A DNA stretch of 26,062 nt from Hadesarchaea archaeon DG-33 (GCA_001515185.1 LQHI01000035.1:1-26062), one strand, 5' to 3'. Shown: positions 8,828-16,603, numbered from the stretch's first letter. The notes: generated by a model not told the origin, from the sequence alone. Numbers and translations: made by a program.

Positions 8828-8924
8828 AGTTAATTAGAGGTGGTGCCCATAAAAGTTTCTGATTTCAGGAGAGATATTCATAAAAGTGAAGCCACAAATC
8901 ATAGCTGGAGTTCAGGGTGTTTGA
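8828..8924. promoter_or_regulatory. Divergent promoter region between atpH and atpA
   Basis: This 97-bp gap separates the two divergent ATP synthase operons. It contains the 9-bp direct repeat CATAAAAGT at 8848-8856 and 8879-8887, spaced 31 bp (about three helical turns). The copy at 8879 is in place for a TATA box of the atpA transcript. The copy at 8848, read on the other strand as ACTTTTATG, fits a TATA box about 26 bp before a start near the atpH codon. The same motif may therefore serve both directions. Assigned by position only. Confidence 0.5.
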
Positions 8925-10730
8925 TTGGGAAAAATCGTCCGAATCACGGGGCCTGTGGTTATCGCTGATGGTATGAAAGGCGCTGAGATGTATGAGCTCG
9001 TCAAGGTCAGCGAGGAGGGCCTAGTGGGGGAAATAATCGGCTTAACCGAAGATCGCGCGACAATTCAGGTGTACGAGGAGACCTCGGGTATAAAACCGGG
9101 CGAGAAGGTCGAGGGAACCGGAAAACCCCTTTCTGTAGAACTTGGCCCAGGGCTTGTCGGCGCAATTTATGATGGCACGCAGCGTCCGCTCACTGTGATT
9201 CAAATGAAGACCGGTGATATGATAAAGCGAGGCGTCTTCGCCCATGCCCTGCCGCGTGATAAGAAGTGGGAGTTCGTGCCAAAGGCCAAGCAAGGCGCAG
9301 AGGTCGTCGAGGGTGATGTGCTCGGGACCGTCAAGGAGAGCAAGCTTGTCGAACACCGAATTTTGGTCCCCCCCGGCGTCAACGGAAGAATCCTAGAACT
9401 CGCAGATGGAGGGCACAGAATCGAGGATATCATCACCACCATCGAGACCGCTGATGGCAAGCGAGAGGTTGCGATGATGCAAACTTGGCCTGTGCGGCGA
9501 GTGAGGCCATTTAAGGAGAAGTTCGATCCTAATGAGCCGCTCATCTCTGGGCAGCGAGTCATCGACACGTTCTTCCCAATCGCGAAGGGGGGTACGGCAG
9601 CAATCCCCGGAGGCTTCGGCACCGGTAAAACGGTTATGCTTCATCAGTTCGCGAAATGGGCAGCCGCAGACGTGGTCGTTTACGTGGGCTGCGGCGAGAG
9701 GGGCAACGAGATGTGTGACGTGCTGGTGCACTTCCCAGAGCTGAAGGACCCGCGCAGCGGCGAGTCGCTTATGGAGCGAACCACACTCATCGCCAACACC
9801 TCAAACATGCCCGTGGCCGCGCGCGAGGCAAGCGTCTACACGGGAATAACCATCGCCGAGTACTTCCGAGACATGGGCTACGATGTAGCGCTTATGGCCG
9901 ACTCCACCTCGCGATGGGCCGAGGCGATGCGTGAGATTTCCGGGCGACTGGAGGAGATGCCGGGTGAGGAGGGCTTTCCCGCATACCTCGCCTCAAGGCT
10001 GGCGAATTTCTATGAGCGAGCTGGCCGCGTGCGGACGCTCGGCAACGATGAGCGCTTCGGCTCCGTGACAGTACTTGGCGCCGTCTCCCCGCCCGGAGGC
10101 GACCTTTCGGAGCCTGTTTCACAAAACACGCTTCGCATTGTCAAGGTCTTCTGGGCACTCGACACGGGGCTGGCCGATCGGCGCCACTTCCCGGCCATCC
10201 ACTGGCTCAATAGCTACTCACTCTACGTCGACAACGTCCGCGAGTGGTGGAAACAAAAGCTCGGCGAGGACTGGAGGGCCCTGCGCGATGAATCTATCGC
10301 CATGCTCCAGAAGGAGGCTGAGCTCGATGAAATCGTGAAGCTAGTGGGGCCCGATGCCCTCCCCGGACCGGAGCGAGCCGTGCTAGAGGCCGCGCGGATG
10401 ATGCGGGAGGACTTCCTTCAACAGTTCGCCTTCCACGAGGTCGACACCCACTGCCCTGTCGAGAAGCAGTTCGGGATGCTCAAGCTCGTGCTCGATTTCT
10501 ATCGTAACTCCGTGGAAGCAGCGCGACGGGGCATCTCGATCGAGGAAATCAAAAAGCTGCCGATCAAGGAGACCATCGCGGGCATGAAGCGGCTCCCCCC
10601 AGAAAAGTTCACGAAAGAGCGGGAGAAGTTTGAAAAACAGCTCAAGGAACAGTTCGAAGAGCTGATGCGAACGAGGAAAGCACCAACCGAAGGTGAGAAG
10701 GGTGAAAAGCGAGATCGTAAAGAGCCGTGA
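8925..10730 (+). CDS. atpA: A-type ATP synthase catalytic subunit A
   Basis: Three A subunits carry the catalytic sites of the A3B3 head. The product is 601 residues. A beta-barrel domain is followed by the A-type bulge domain (about 110-190), the Walker A loop GGFGTGKT (229-236), the GERGNEM segment and ALMADSTSRWAEAMREISGRL (Walker B region). Archaeal A subunits usually have GPFGSGKT, so the proline and serine positions are changed here. The start is TTG at 8925: AGGGTG precedes it, an in-frame stop lies one codon upstream, and the conserved GKIVRITGPVV follows directly. It is transcribed away from the other subunits, with atpB overlapping its end. Confidence 0.97.
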   Translation: MGKIVRITGPVVIADGMKGAEMYELVKVSEEGLVGEIIGLTEDRATIQVYEETSGIKPGEKVEGTGKPLSVELGPGLVGAIYDGTQRPLTVIQMKTGDMIKRGVFAHALPRDKKWEFVPKAKQGAEVVEGDVLGTVKESKLVEHRILVPPGVNGRILELADGGHRIEDIITTIETADGKREVAMMQTWPVRRVRPFKEKFDPNEPLISGQRVIDTFFPIAKGGTAAIPGGFGTGKTVMLHQFAKWAAADVVVYVGCGERGNEMCDVLVHFPELKDPRSGESLMERTTLIANTSNMPVAAREASVYTGITIAEYFRDMGYDVALMADSTSRWAEAMREISGRLEEMPGEEGFPAYLASRLANFYERAGRVRTLGNDERFGSVTVLGAVSPPGGDLSEPVSQNTLRIVKVFWALDTGLADRRHFPAIHWLNSYSLYVDNVREWWKQKLGEDWRALRDESIAMLQKEAELDEIVKLVGPDALPGPERAVLEAARMMREDFLQQFAFHEVDTHCPVEKQFGMLKLVLDFYRNSVEAARRGISIEEIKKLPIKETIAGMKRLPPEKFTKEREKFEKQLKEQFEELMRTRKAPTEGEKGEKRDRKEP

Positions 10731-12096
10731 ATATTTAACTGTCGCAGAAGTTTCTGGCCCGTTGATGGTAGTCGGAGGCGTGAGCGGCATCGCCTACGGG
10801 GAGGTCGTCGAGATAACCACGCCTGACGGAGAAACGAAACACGGGCAAGTGTTGGATGCTTACGAGAATCGCGCTGTAGTGCAGGTCTACGAGGGCACGA
10901 GCGGCATCGACACTCTAAAAACCCGCGTTCGCTTCACTGGCGAAACCATCAAGTTCGGCGTCGGGCTCGAGTTGTTCGGCAGAATTTTTAGCGGGCGTGG
11001 CGAGCCCATAGATGGCGGCCCCAAGCCGATTTTTGAGGACGAGTGGGATGTGCATGGGGCCCCAATAAATCCTGCGGCAAGAGAGTATCCTAGCGAATTC
11101 ATTCAGACGGGCGTATCATCCATCGACGGCATGAACACGCTCGTCCGGGGTCAAAAGTTGCCCATCTTCTCGGGCTCCGGCTTGCCCCACAACGAGCTCG
11201 CCGCGCAGATCGCCAGGCAAGCGAAGGTGCTTGGTGAGGAGGAGAAGTTCTGCGTGATTTTTTGCGGGATGGGGATAACACACGAGGAGGCAGCATTCTT
11301 CACTCGCGACTTCGAGCGAACGGGCGCGCTGGAGCGGGCGACCGTGTTCTTGAACCTCGCCAGCGATCCCGCCATCGAGCGCATCCTTACGCCGCGCCTG
11401 GCCCTGACGACTGCTGAGTACTTCGCGTTCACTCAAGGGATGCACGTGCTGGTCATCTTGGTAGACATGACGAACTACTGCGAGGCCCTGCGAGAGATTT
11501 CCGCCGCCCGAAGCGAGGTACCAGGAAGGCGGGGCTATCCCGGCTACTTGTACACGGACCTTGCGACGATGTACGAGCGCGCAGGAAGGATAGGGAAAAA
11601 GAAGGGCTCGGTGACTCAAATGCCGATTTTGACCATGCCGGGTGACGACATCACCCATCCGATTCCTGACCTCACGGGCTACATCACCGAAGGACAGCTC
11701 GTTATGGATCGTGAGCTCCATCGCAAAGCTATCTACCCACCACTCAATGTCCTGCCATCGCTCTCAAGGCTCATGAAGGATGGGATAGGCGAGGGGCACA
11801 CACGGGATGATCACAGCGACGTCTCAAATCAGCTCTACGCAGCTTATGCTGAGGGCAAGGACCTTCGAGCGTTAGTTGCGGTCGTTGGGGAGGAAGCGTT
11901 GACCGAGCGAGACCGCCGCTACCTAGATTTCGCCGACCGATTCGAGCGGGAGTTCGTGAACCAGAGGCGGGACGAAGACCGCACGATCGAGACCACACTT
12001 GACCTAGGGTGGGAACTTCTAAGCACGCTACCCACGGCTGAGCTGAAGCGCGTCGACCCAAAGTTTATCGAGAAGTACCTGCGCCCGCGTGAGTGA
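10702..12096 (+). CDS. atpB: A-type ATP synthase regulatory subunit B
   Basis: B subunits alternate with A in the head and bind nucleotide without catalysis. The 464-residue product has EYLTVAEVSGPLMVV at the start and the degenerate P-loop FSGSGLPHNELAAQIARQA expected of B. It also has DMTNYCEALREISAARSEVPGRRGYPGYLYTDLA and a normal C-terminus. The GTG at 10702 is preferred to the GTG at 10693 because AGGTGA lies 5 bases upstream of it. It overlaps the end of atpA by 29 bases. It closes the plus-strand operon; no atpD follows. Confidence 0.96.
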   Translation: MKSEIVKSREYLTVAEVSGPLMVVGGVSGIAYGEVVEITTPDGETKHGQVLDAYENRAVVQVYEGTSGIDTLKTRVRFTGETIKFGVGLELFGRIFSGRGEPIDGGPKPIFEDEWDVHGAPINPAAREYPSEFIQTGVSSIDGMNTLVRGQKLPIFSGSGLPHNELAAQIARQAKVLGEEEKFCVIFCGMGITHEEAAFFTRDFERTGALERATVFLNLASDPAIERILTPRLALTTAEYFAFTQGMHVLVILVDMTNYCEALREISAARSEVPGRRGYPGYLYTDLATMYERAGRIGKKKGSVTQMPILTMPGDDITHPIPDLTGYITEGQLVMDRELHRKAIYPPLNVLPSLSRLMKDGIGEGHTRDDHSDVSNQLYAAYAEGKDLRALVAVVGEEALTERDRRYLDFADRFEREFVNQRRDEDRTIETTLDLGWELLSTLPTAELKRVDPKFIEKYLRPRE

Positions 12097-12219
12097 TTGA
12101 CCGAAGTACGCAATTTCGAAATGCGGGCGATATCGACGCGTACTCTTGCCGTCGGGTGAATGTTTCACTAAGTGAAAACTGCTTCGGTTAAGAAAACATG
12201 CGGTGATGAGATGAAAACT
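12097..12219. other. Gene-free stretch with nested inverted repeats after atpB
   Basis: I find no gene here. ACCGAAG at 12100-12106 pairs with CTTCGGT at 12182-12188. Directly stacked on it, TACGC at 12107-12111 pairs with GCGTA at 12138-12142. A hairpin TTTCAC-TAA-GTGAAA lies at 12163-12177. Together these can form a three-way junction. The stretch separates the convergent atpB and radical SAM genes, so it may be a terminator or processing structure, or an RNA of its own. Confidence 0.4.
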
Positions 12220-13575
12220 TCAATAATATTTCTTGACCTTCCCCAACGTCTTCAATAAAGAGAATCCTCCCCACTTGAAGATTCTCAAAATCTGGGTTGG
12301 CCGACAATAAAAATTCATATAGGCTTTCCTCAAAAGCCCCTTGAGCTTCCGCGCAGTGAACCGAGGAAGTTTCATCACAGGATCCAAAGTCGTGTACTTT
12401 GACCAATCACTCGTCAGGAGAAGGTTTTTTCTCCGCGCGAACTCGTAAATTTCGGTGCCCGGGTATGGGGTCAATATCGTGAATTGGGCGAGTGTTGGAG
12501 TGAGTTTTTTAGCAAATTTTATTGTTTTCTCGATCGCTTTCACCGTTTCACCAGGAATACCTATGATGAACGTCGAAACTGTGTTCAACTTCAACTTTTT
12601 TAAAACTGTTACGGCCTTTTTTGCCTGATTGAGGTTTATTCCCTTTTTAAGGAAATTCAGGCTTCGCTGCGAGCCGGACTCGATGCCCATGTAAATGCTG
12701 TGGCACCCAGCTTCCTTCAGTTCTCTTGCCAGTCCCTCGTTGATGGTATCCACGCGAGAAGAACAGCTCCAAGAGATATCGACTTTTTCCTTTCGAATCA
12801 AAGCGCAGAGCGCCTTTGTCCTTTCTTTGTTGAGCGTGAAAGTGTCGTCAAGGAACTCTATCTCCCTCACTCCATATTTCTCCTTCAGTAGCTTTATTTC
12901 CTCCAAAACGTTTTCCGGACTTCTCCCCCTCCATATTTTACCGCACAGCTTCGAAGAGGAACAAAAAACACATTGGAAAGGGCAACCACGGCTGGTGACC
13001 ATCGCCGCGAATTTAATGCCCCTCATCTCGTATTTCTTCATCGGAAGCAAGTGGTAAGCAGGGAAAGGTATCTCATCCAGATTTTTCACGAATCCCCTTT
13101 TCTCGTTCTCCCTTACCTTGCCTTTTTTCCGAAACGCTATGCCTTTTATCGCCCCCAACTTTTTTCCAGACGCGAGTTCCGCTATTGTTTGCTCCCCTTC
13201 TCCTTTCACCACTACATCCAGCTGTGGGCACTCTTTCAGTGTTTCCCTCGCCACGAAGGTCGCATGAGGACCTCCAAGAACGGTTCTACAATCGGGATTC
13301 ACCTCTTTCACTGCTCTCGCTATGCCATACGCGTCGTAAATGGCCGGAGTTGTCGCGGTGATGCCCACGAGTTCGGGATCGAACTTTTGGACAGCCCTCT
13401 TAACATCCGCTAGGTCATAACCCATCGCCAACGAGTCTATTACTCTCACTTCGTGCCCAATGTTCTCTAGTGCTGAAGCCAAGTATCCAAGTCCTAATGG
13501 AGGGCCTGTCACTCCCAGCGTAGATTGGATTGCAGATTTCGAGGGTGGCAATATCAACATTGCCTTCGTCTTCAT
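12220..13575 (-). CDS. B12-binding-type radical SAM protein
   Basis: About 451 residues. The N-terminal third has the B12-binding fold pattern (LILPPSKS, GPPLGLGYLASALENIGHEVRVIDS, VLGGPHATF, VVKGEGEQT), as in BchE-like and lipid-modifying radical SAM enzymes. The core has the cluster motif C199-PFQ-C203-VF-C206, followed by FLDDTF, YMGIESGS and LTPYPGTEIYE (residues counted from the GTG at 13578). The cobalamin-ligand motif DxHxxG is DSLAMG, with Leu50 in place of His, so any B12 would bind without a His ligand. I cannot name the substrate. The start is unsure: GTG 13578 lies inside AGGTGATG, so ATG 13575 or 13560 may be used. It stands alone on the minus strand. Confidence 0.85.
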   Translation of the reverse strand: MKTKAMLILPPSKSAIQSTLGVTGPPLGLGYLASALENIGHEVRVIDSLAMGYDLADVKRAVQKFDPELVGITATTPAIYDAYGIARAVKEVNPDCRTVLGGPHATFVARETLKECPQLDVVVKGEGEQTIAELASGKKLGAIKGIAFRKKGKVRENEKRGFVKNLDEIPFPAYHLLPMKKYEMRGIKFAAMVTSRGCPFQCVFCSSSKLCGKIWRGRSPENVLEEIKLLKEKYGVREIEFLDDTFTLNKERTKALCALIRKEKVDISWSCSSRVDTINEGLARELKEAGCHSIYMGIESGSQRSLNFLKKGINLNQAKKAVTVLKKLKLNTVSTFIIGIPGETVKAIEKTIKFAKKLTPTLAQFTILTPYPGTEIYEFARRKNLLLTSDWSKYTTLDPVMKLPRFTARKLKGLLRKAYMNFYCRPTQILRIFKWGGFSLLKTLGKVKKYY

Positions 13576-13590
13576 CACCTGTTGAACAAA

Positions 13591-13650
13591 TGCGCTCGGG
13601 GACTCAAAATCTTCATCATAAATCAGCTAAGCCAAGCTCTTCATCGTACA
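13591..13650 (-). ncRNA. Box C/D sRNA, outer copy (A)
   Basis: Read on the minus strand this 60-nt unit has the order of an archaeal box C/D guide: C box ATGAAGA, an 11-nt guide, D' box CTGA, 3-nt spacer, C' box ATGATGA, a 13-nt guide, D box CCGA. The internal boxes are perfect and the outer two each differ at one base. The terminal stem TGTAC/GCGCA is imperfect. It matches copy B at 54 of the 56 bases from C-box flank to 3' end, while sequence outside is only about 70 percent alike. A conserved CCTTAAG about 28 bp upstream could be its TATA box. It lies just upstream of the radical SAM gene at 12220-13575 and could instead be part of its leader. Confidence 0.65.
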
Positions 13651-13690
13651 TGTAAATATTCGCCAACTAAAACTTAAGGTTTTCGCACTT

Positions 13691-13735
13691 GCCATGAGTT
13701 CGATTGCCCGTAACTTACAATCGCCACAAATTTCG
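13691..13735 (-). pseudogene. Relic of the 3' end of trpS
   Basis: These 45 bases match bases 15575-15620 inside trpS, with four substitutions over the first 41 bases; the trpS segment encodes the CGDCKLRAIEL region. The final 94 bases of trpS plus spacer that should separate this from the sRNA are missing here, replaced by 4 bases. With sRNA copy A it shows that a block holding the trpS end and its downstream sRNA was duplicated and then decayed. Confidence 0.75.
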
Positions 13736-13750
13736 AGGAAACCTTAAGAG

Positions 13751-13778
13751 CGATTAAATATAGTGTCTTCAGTGGAGG
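13751..13778 (+). promoter_or_regulatory. Likely promoter and ribosome site of the second radical SAM gene
   Basis: TTAAATATAG at about 13755-13764 is a good TATA box, and GTGGAGG at 13772-13778 is a ribosome site. The TATA position predicts transcription starting near 13785, very close to the start codon. The mRNA may therefore have almost no leader, or use a start further in. Confidence 0.45.
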
Positions 13779-13784
13779 ATGAAT

Positions 13785-15449
13785 TTGGTCTTAGGCCGTA
13801 GTTTCATACCGTTAGGCAAATTCCTAAACCGAGATACCACAACCGGCGCTAATGAACCACATGATGGTGGCGTGCCCATAGTACTGACTGCTTCTGTGGT
13901 AGAGATGAGTGATTTTAATTTGAATCCTTTCCTAGCGTTCACGGGAGGTTTCCCGACAAGAATCGTCCCAATGAAAATTTTGAGGAAATTCTGGTACCCG
14001 ATAACATCCGATAATAATAATGGTAGCGCCCTCTTTGCCCCTTATGGCTTAAGAAAAATAGAGGCCCTATTGATTGAGAAATTTGGGGAGGATAATGTTG
14101 TAACCTGTACCCCTTATAACCTCAGCAAATTCGTGGGTCGAAAAACGAAAGTTGTTGGAATCTCAACTATGGACCCATTGGGTATTGGGTTCGTCAGCCG
14201 AACTTATACTTCGCTGGTTGGCTTCGGCGGCGAACCAATCGCAGCAGCTGAGTTTAGAAATTTGATGAAGCACCCGATCTGGAAAAAATACGTACCAAAG
14301 AAAATAGTGGGAGGTTCCGGCGCTTGGCAGATTGTTAGAGGGGATATGCAGGAGAAATATGGGATCGATACGGTGGTGATCGGAGAAGGTGATCGCTCAG
14401 CGCTGGAAATATTCGAAAAGGCGATGAATGGTGGGTTGTTACCAAAAGTCGCCGAAACAGAGAAACCCGAGCTAAGGGAAATCCCAACGATAAAAAGGCC
14501 AGCACTATTTGGAGTGGTTGAGATAACCCGGGGATGTGGAAAAGGATGCCAGTTCTGTTCGCCCACGATGCGAAAAACATATTCATTTCCCCTAGAAAAA
14601 ATTAAAAAGGAGGTGGAACTCAACGCGCGTGCAGGTTCGAGGATGCTAACGCTGCAGACGGACGATTTCTTTTTGTACAAATGTGGCGAGCGATTTGTCC
14701 CGAATAGACAAGCTATCGTAGAGTTGGTTGAAACGGTCGGCAAAATACCAAACATTGAATACCTACAGTTTGCACACGCCGCTCTCCCTCCAGTCGCATA
14801 CTATCCAAAAATTATTGAGGAAATTGCACCGACACTCGTGGAGAAAGGCAGATGGCGATACAACGGGAAAAAAGTGGCTTCGGTTGAGGTTGGGATAGAA
14901 ACTGGAAGCGTTAAATTGATTAAAAAACACATGCGAGGAAAGCCACTGCCGTACGAAGCAAAAGACTGGTGCGAAGTGGTTGTACAAGCGATCGGCATCC
15001 TCAATGATAATGACATTTGCCCGCTTGCTACGCTTGTTATTGGTTTACCTAATGAGAAGGAAAAAGACACGCTTGCGACGATGGAACTCGTGGATAAGTT
15101 GAAAGACGCAAAGTTGTTTTACGTCCCGCTATTTTTCACGTCCGAGGAGGAATGTCTATTGAGCAATGCGAGGCAGGCAGATTTACATCATCTGACAGAT
15201 TTGCACTGGAATTTCTTCGCAAAATGCTGGAGGCACAACATAAAACTCTGGGCCCCCGATAAACAGGGGAAAATTGCTGTGGGTTCGATGCTTTTGTACA
15301 TGTTCTATTACAGATGGAAACATGGGGCCCAAGTGGCGCGGCCGATAATGAATCTTGCTAATTTTCCAGAATCATTATTCAAGGTGCGCTCGGGGACTCA
15401 AAATCTTCATCATGAATCAGCTAAGCCAGGCTCTTCATCGCGCAAATAA
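13785..15449 (+). CDS. Radical SAM protein with B12-binding-like N-terminus, inside sRNA repeats
   Basis: About 554 residues from TTG 13785 (ATG 13779 is also open but abuts GGAGG). The first clearly family-like stretch is VPIVLTASVVEMSDFNLNPFLAFTGGFP. A cobalamin-domain-like region follows (VVGISTMDPLGIGF, IVGGSGAWQI, VVIGEGDRSALEIF). The cluster motif is TRGC-GKG-C-QF-C, then a core with VASVEVGIETGS and PLATLVIGLPNEKEKDT. Function unknown. The last 22 codons, from about VRSGTQNLHHES, lie antisense to sRNA copy B, so this end is probably not the ancestral C-terminus. It is the only gene between the two sRNA copies, and its base content looks more AT-rich than the ATP synthase genes. Confidence 0.82.
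   Translation: MVLGRSFIPLGKFLNRDTTTGANEPHDGGVPIVLTASVVEMSDFNLNPFLAFTGGFPTRIVPMKILRKFWYPITSDNNNGSALFAPYGLRKIEALLIEKFGEDNVVTCTPYNLSKFVGRKTKVVGISTMDPLGIGFVSRTYTSLVGFGGEPIAAAEFRNLMKHPIWKKYVPKKIVGGSGAWQIVRGDMQEKYGIDTVVIGEGDRSALEIFEKAMNGGLLPKVAETEKPELREIPTIKRPALFGVVEITRGCGKGCQFCSPTMRKTYSFPLEKIKKEVELNARAGSRMLTLQTDDFFLYKCGERFVPNRQAIVELVETVGKIPNIEYLQFAHAALPPVAYYPKIIEEIAPTLVEKGRWRYNGKKVASVEVGIETGSVKLIKKHMRGKPLPYEAKDWCEVVVQAIGILNDNDICPLATLVIGLPNEKEKDTLATMELVDKLKDAKLFYVPLFFTSEEECLLSNARQADLHHLTDLHWNFFAKCWRHNIKLWAPDKQGKIAVGSMLLYMFYYRWKHGAQVARPIMNLANFPESLFKVRSGTQNLHHESAKPGSSSRK
15385..15444 (-). ncRNA. Box C/D sRNA, trpS-linked copy (B)
   Basis: On the minus strand it begins 51 bases after the trpS stop. 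Order: terminal stem TGCGC, C box ATGAAGA, guide GCCTGGCTTAG, D' CTGA, spacer TTC, C' ATGATGA, guide AGATTTTGAGTCC, D CCGA, terminal stem GCGCA. The five-base terminal stem is perfect. The two imperfect outer boxes differ at the bases that face each other in the kink-turn (C position 5 and D position 2), changing the usual U-U to A-C, which looks compensatory. CCTTTAAG about 28 bp upstream is a plausible TATA box. Length and spacing are typical of archaeal C/D guides. The 3' part of the radical SAM gene at 13785 overlaps it antisense. Confidence 0.72.
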
Positions 15450-15495
15450 AAATTTACCCACCAAACTTAAAGGCTTTCGCGCCACGGGCGGGCGC

Positions 15496-16602
15496 TTAAT
15501 AAACTTTCTCTACAAGTTTCTTCGCCTTGGCTTCAGCGCGCTCCCGCTTAGCTTGATGCACTTTTAAAAACTCCGCCATTAGTTCGATTGCCCGCAACTT
15601 GCAATCGCCGCAAATTATCGCTCCAGATTTACAAGCCTCCCGTAAATCTAGGAGCTTTTTATCATCAGGCATAAGTTGATAAACGTAAAGCTCGTAAACC
15701 CTGCATTTGTCCGGGGCGCCCCCATGCTTTCGTTGCTCCGCTGCCGTTGGCCTGCCGCCGGTGAAAGCATCTTTTATTTTCTTCTTTATTTCATCAGTAC
15801 TATCTGTCAGGAAAATCGCTGTTTCGGGTTTGCTGCTTGACATCTTCTCGCCAGTCAATCCAGGCAGAAGACGATGATAAGTTGATGAAGGAAGTACGAA
15901 ACCGAAGCCACGCTGGAAGCGAGCCGCCACATCCCGCGCTAGTCTGAGGTGTGGGTCCTGATCGACGCCAACCGGCACGACGGTCGGACGGGGGCCACCG
16001 AACTCCTCCAGTTGGGGATGCAGGATATCCGCGACATCAATCATCGGGTAAAAAATGTGAGAGATATTTGATTCACCCGCAAAGCCGTAGATTGCACTCA
16101 TCTCGCTGAAGTTAACCTTTTTGGACAAAATGAACGCGAGGTGGCGAACGGCATCGCTGCGAGATTGAAAGTAAACATGGCAACGTCCTATGTCTAGCCC
16201 TAGCGCTTGATAGTTGGCGAGGTACTCCTCCGCGGCAAGCTTCTTTGACTCTTCAAAAGAAACGCCTCGAGCTGAATACGCCTCAAGATCCGCAACACAT
16301 AAATAGATGTCCGCACCCCGCCTTTGATACCATGCCAACTGGTCTATGACTAGCTTGTGGCCCACGTGCATCCGGCCGCTCGGCATGAGCCCTGTCATCA
16401 CCGCAAACTTCTCCATCTTGAGCATTGCACCAAGCACCCGCCCGAAGTCGCGGTGGCCGAAGATGACCCTGCGGCGCATAAGGTAGTGCGGCTCGGGTAT
16501 CTGCGCAAGCAGTCCCTCAAATGGCTCGATTCCGAACTCGCGCATCAGCCGCACGTAGTCTTTAGGTACCGCCGCTCCCCAAGGGTCGATTCGAACCGGC
16601 AT
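15496..16602 (-). CDS. trpS: Tryptophanyl-tRNA synthetase
   Basis: Charges tRNA-Trp with tryptophan. The product is 368 residues from the ATG at 16602, giving MPVRIDPWG, the archaeal/eukaryotic-type N-terminus. A GTG at 16617 is open but lies inside endA. The class I signatures are present: SGRMHVGHK (HIGH region) and GEKMSSSKPETAIFLTDS (KMSKS region). GAESNISHIFYPMIDVADI-type active-site residues are also present (here GFAGESNISHIFYP). A Cys pair in IICGDCKL near the C-terminus may bind metal. The start codon follows the endA stop by one base, so the two genes form an operon. The tRNA it charges is encoded 2.5 kb away. Confidence 0.97.
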   Translation of the reverse strand: MPVRIDPWGAAVPKDYVRLMREFGIEPFEGLLAQIPEPHYLMRRRVIFGHRDFGRVLGAMLKMEKFAVMTGLMPSGRMHVGHKLVIDQLAWYQRRGADIYLCVADLEAYSARGVSFEESKKLAAEEYLANYQALGLDIGRCHVYFQSRSDAVRHLAFILSKKVNFSEMSAIYGFAGESNISHIFYPMIDVADILHPQLEEFGGPRPTVVPVGVDQDPHLRLARDVAARFQRGFGFVLPSSTYHRLLPGLTGEKMSSSKPETAIFLTDSTDEIKKKIKDAFTGGRPTAAEQRKHGGAPDKCRVYELYVYQLMPDDKKLLDLREACKSGAIICGDCKLRAIELMAEFLKVHQAKRERAEAKAKKLVEKVY

Positions 16603-16603
16603 T

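Noticed and set aside
11116..11721. Long antisense frame within atpB
   Set aside because: A frame kept open by the high-GC codon pattern of atpB; rich in random Arg, His and Pro.
12220..15449. Insertion sequence carrying the two radical SAM genes
   Set aside because: No transposase or terminal inverted repeats are present; the only repeats are the sRNA copies.
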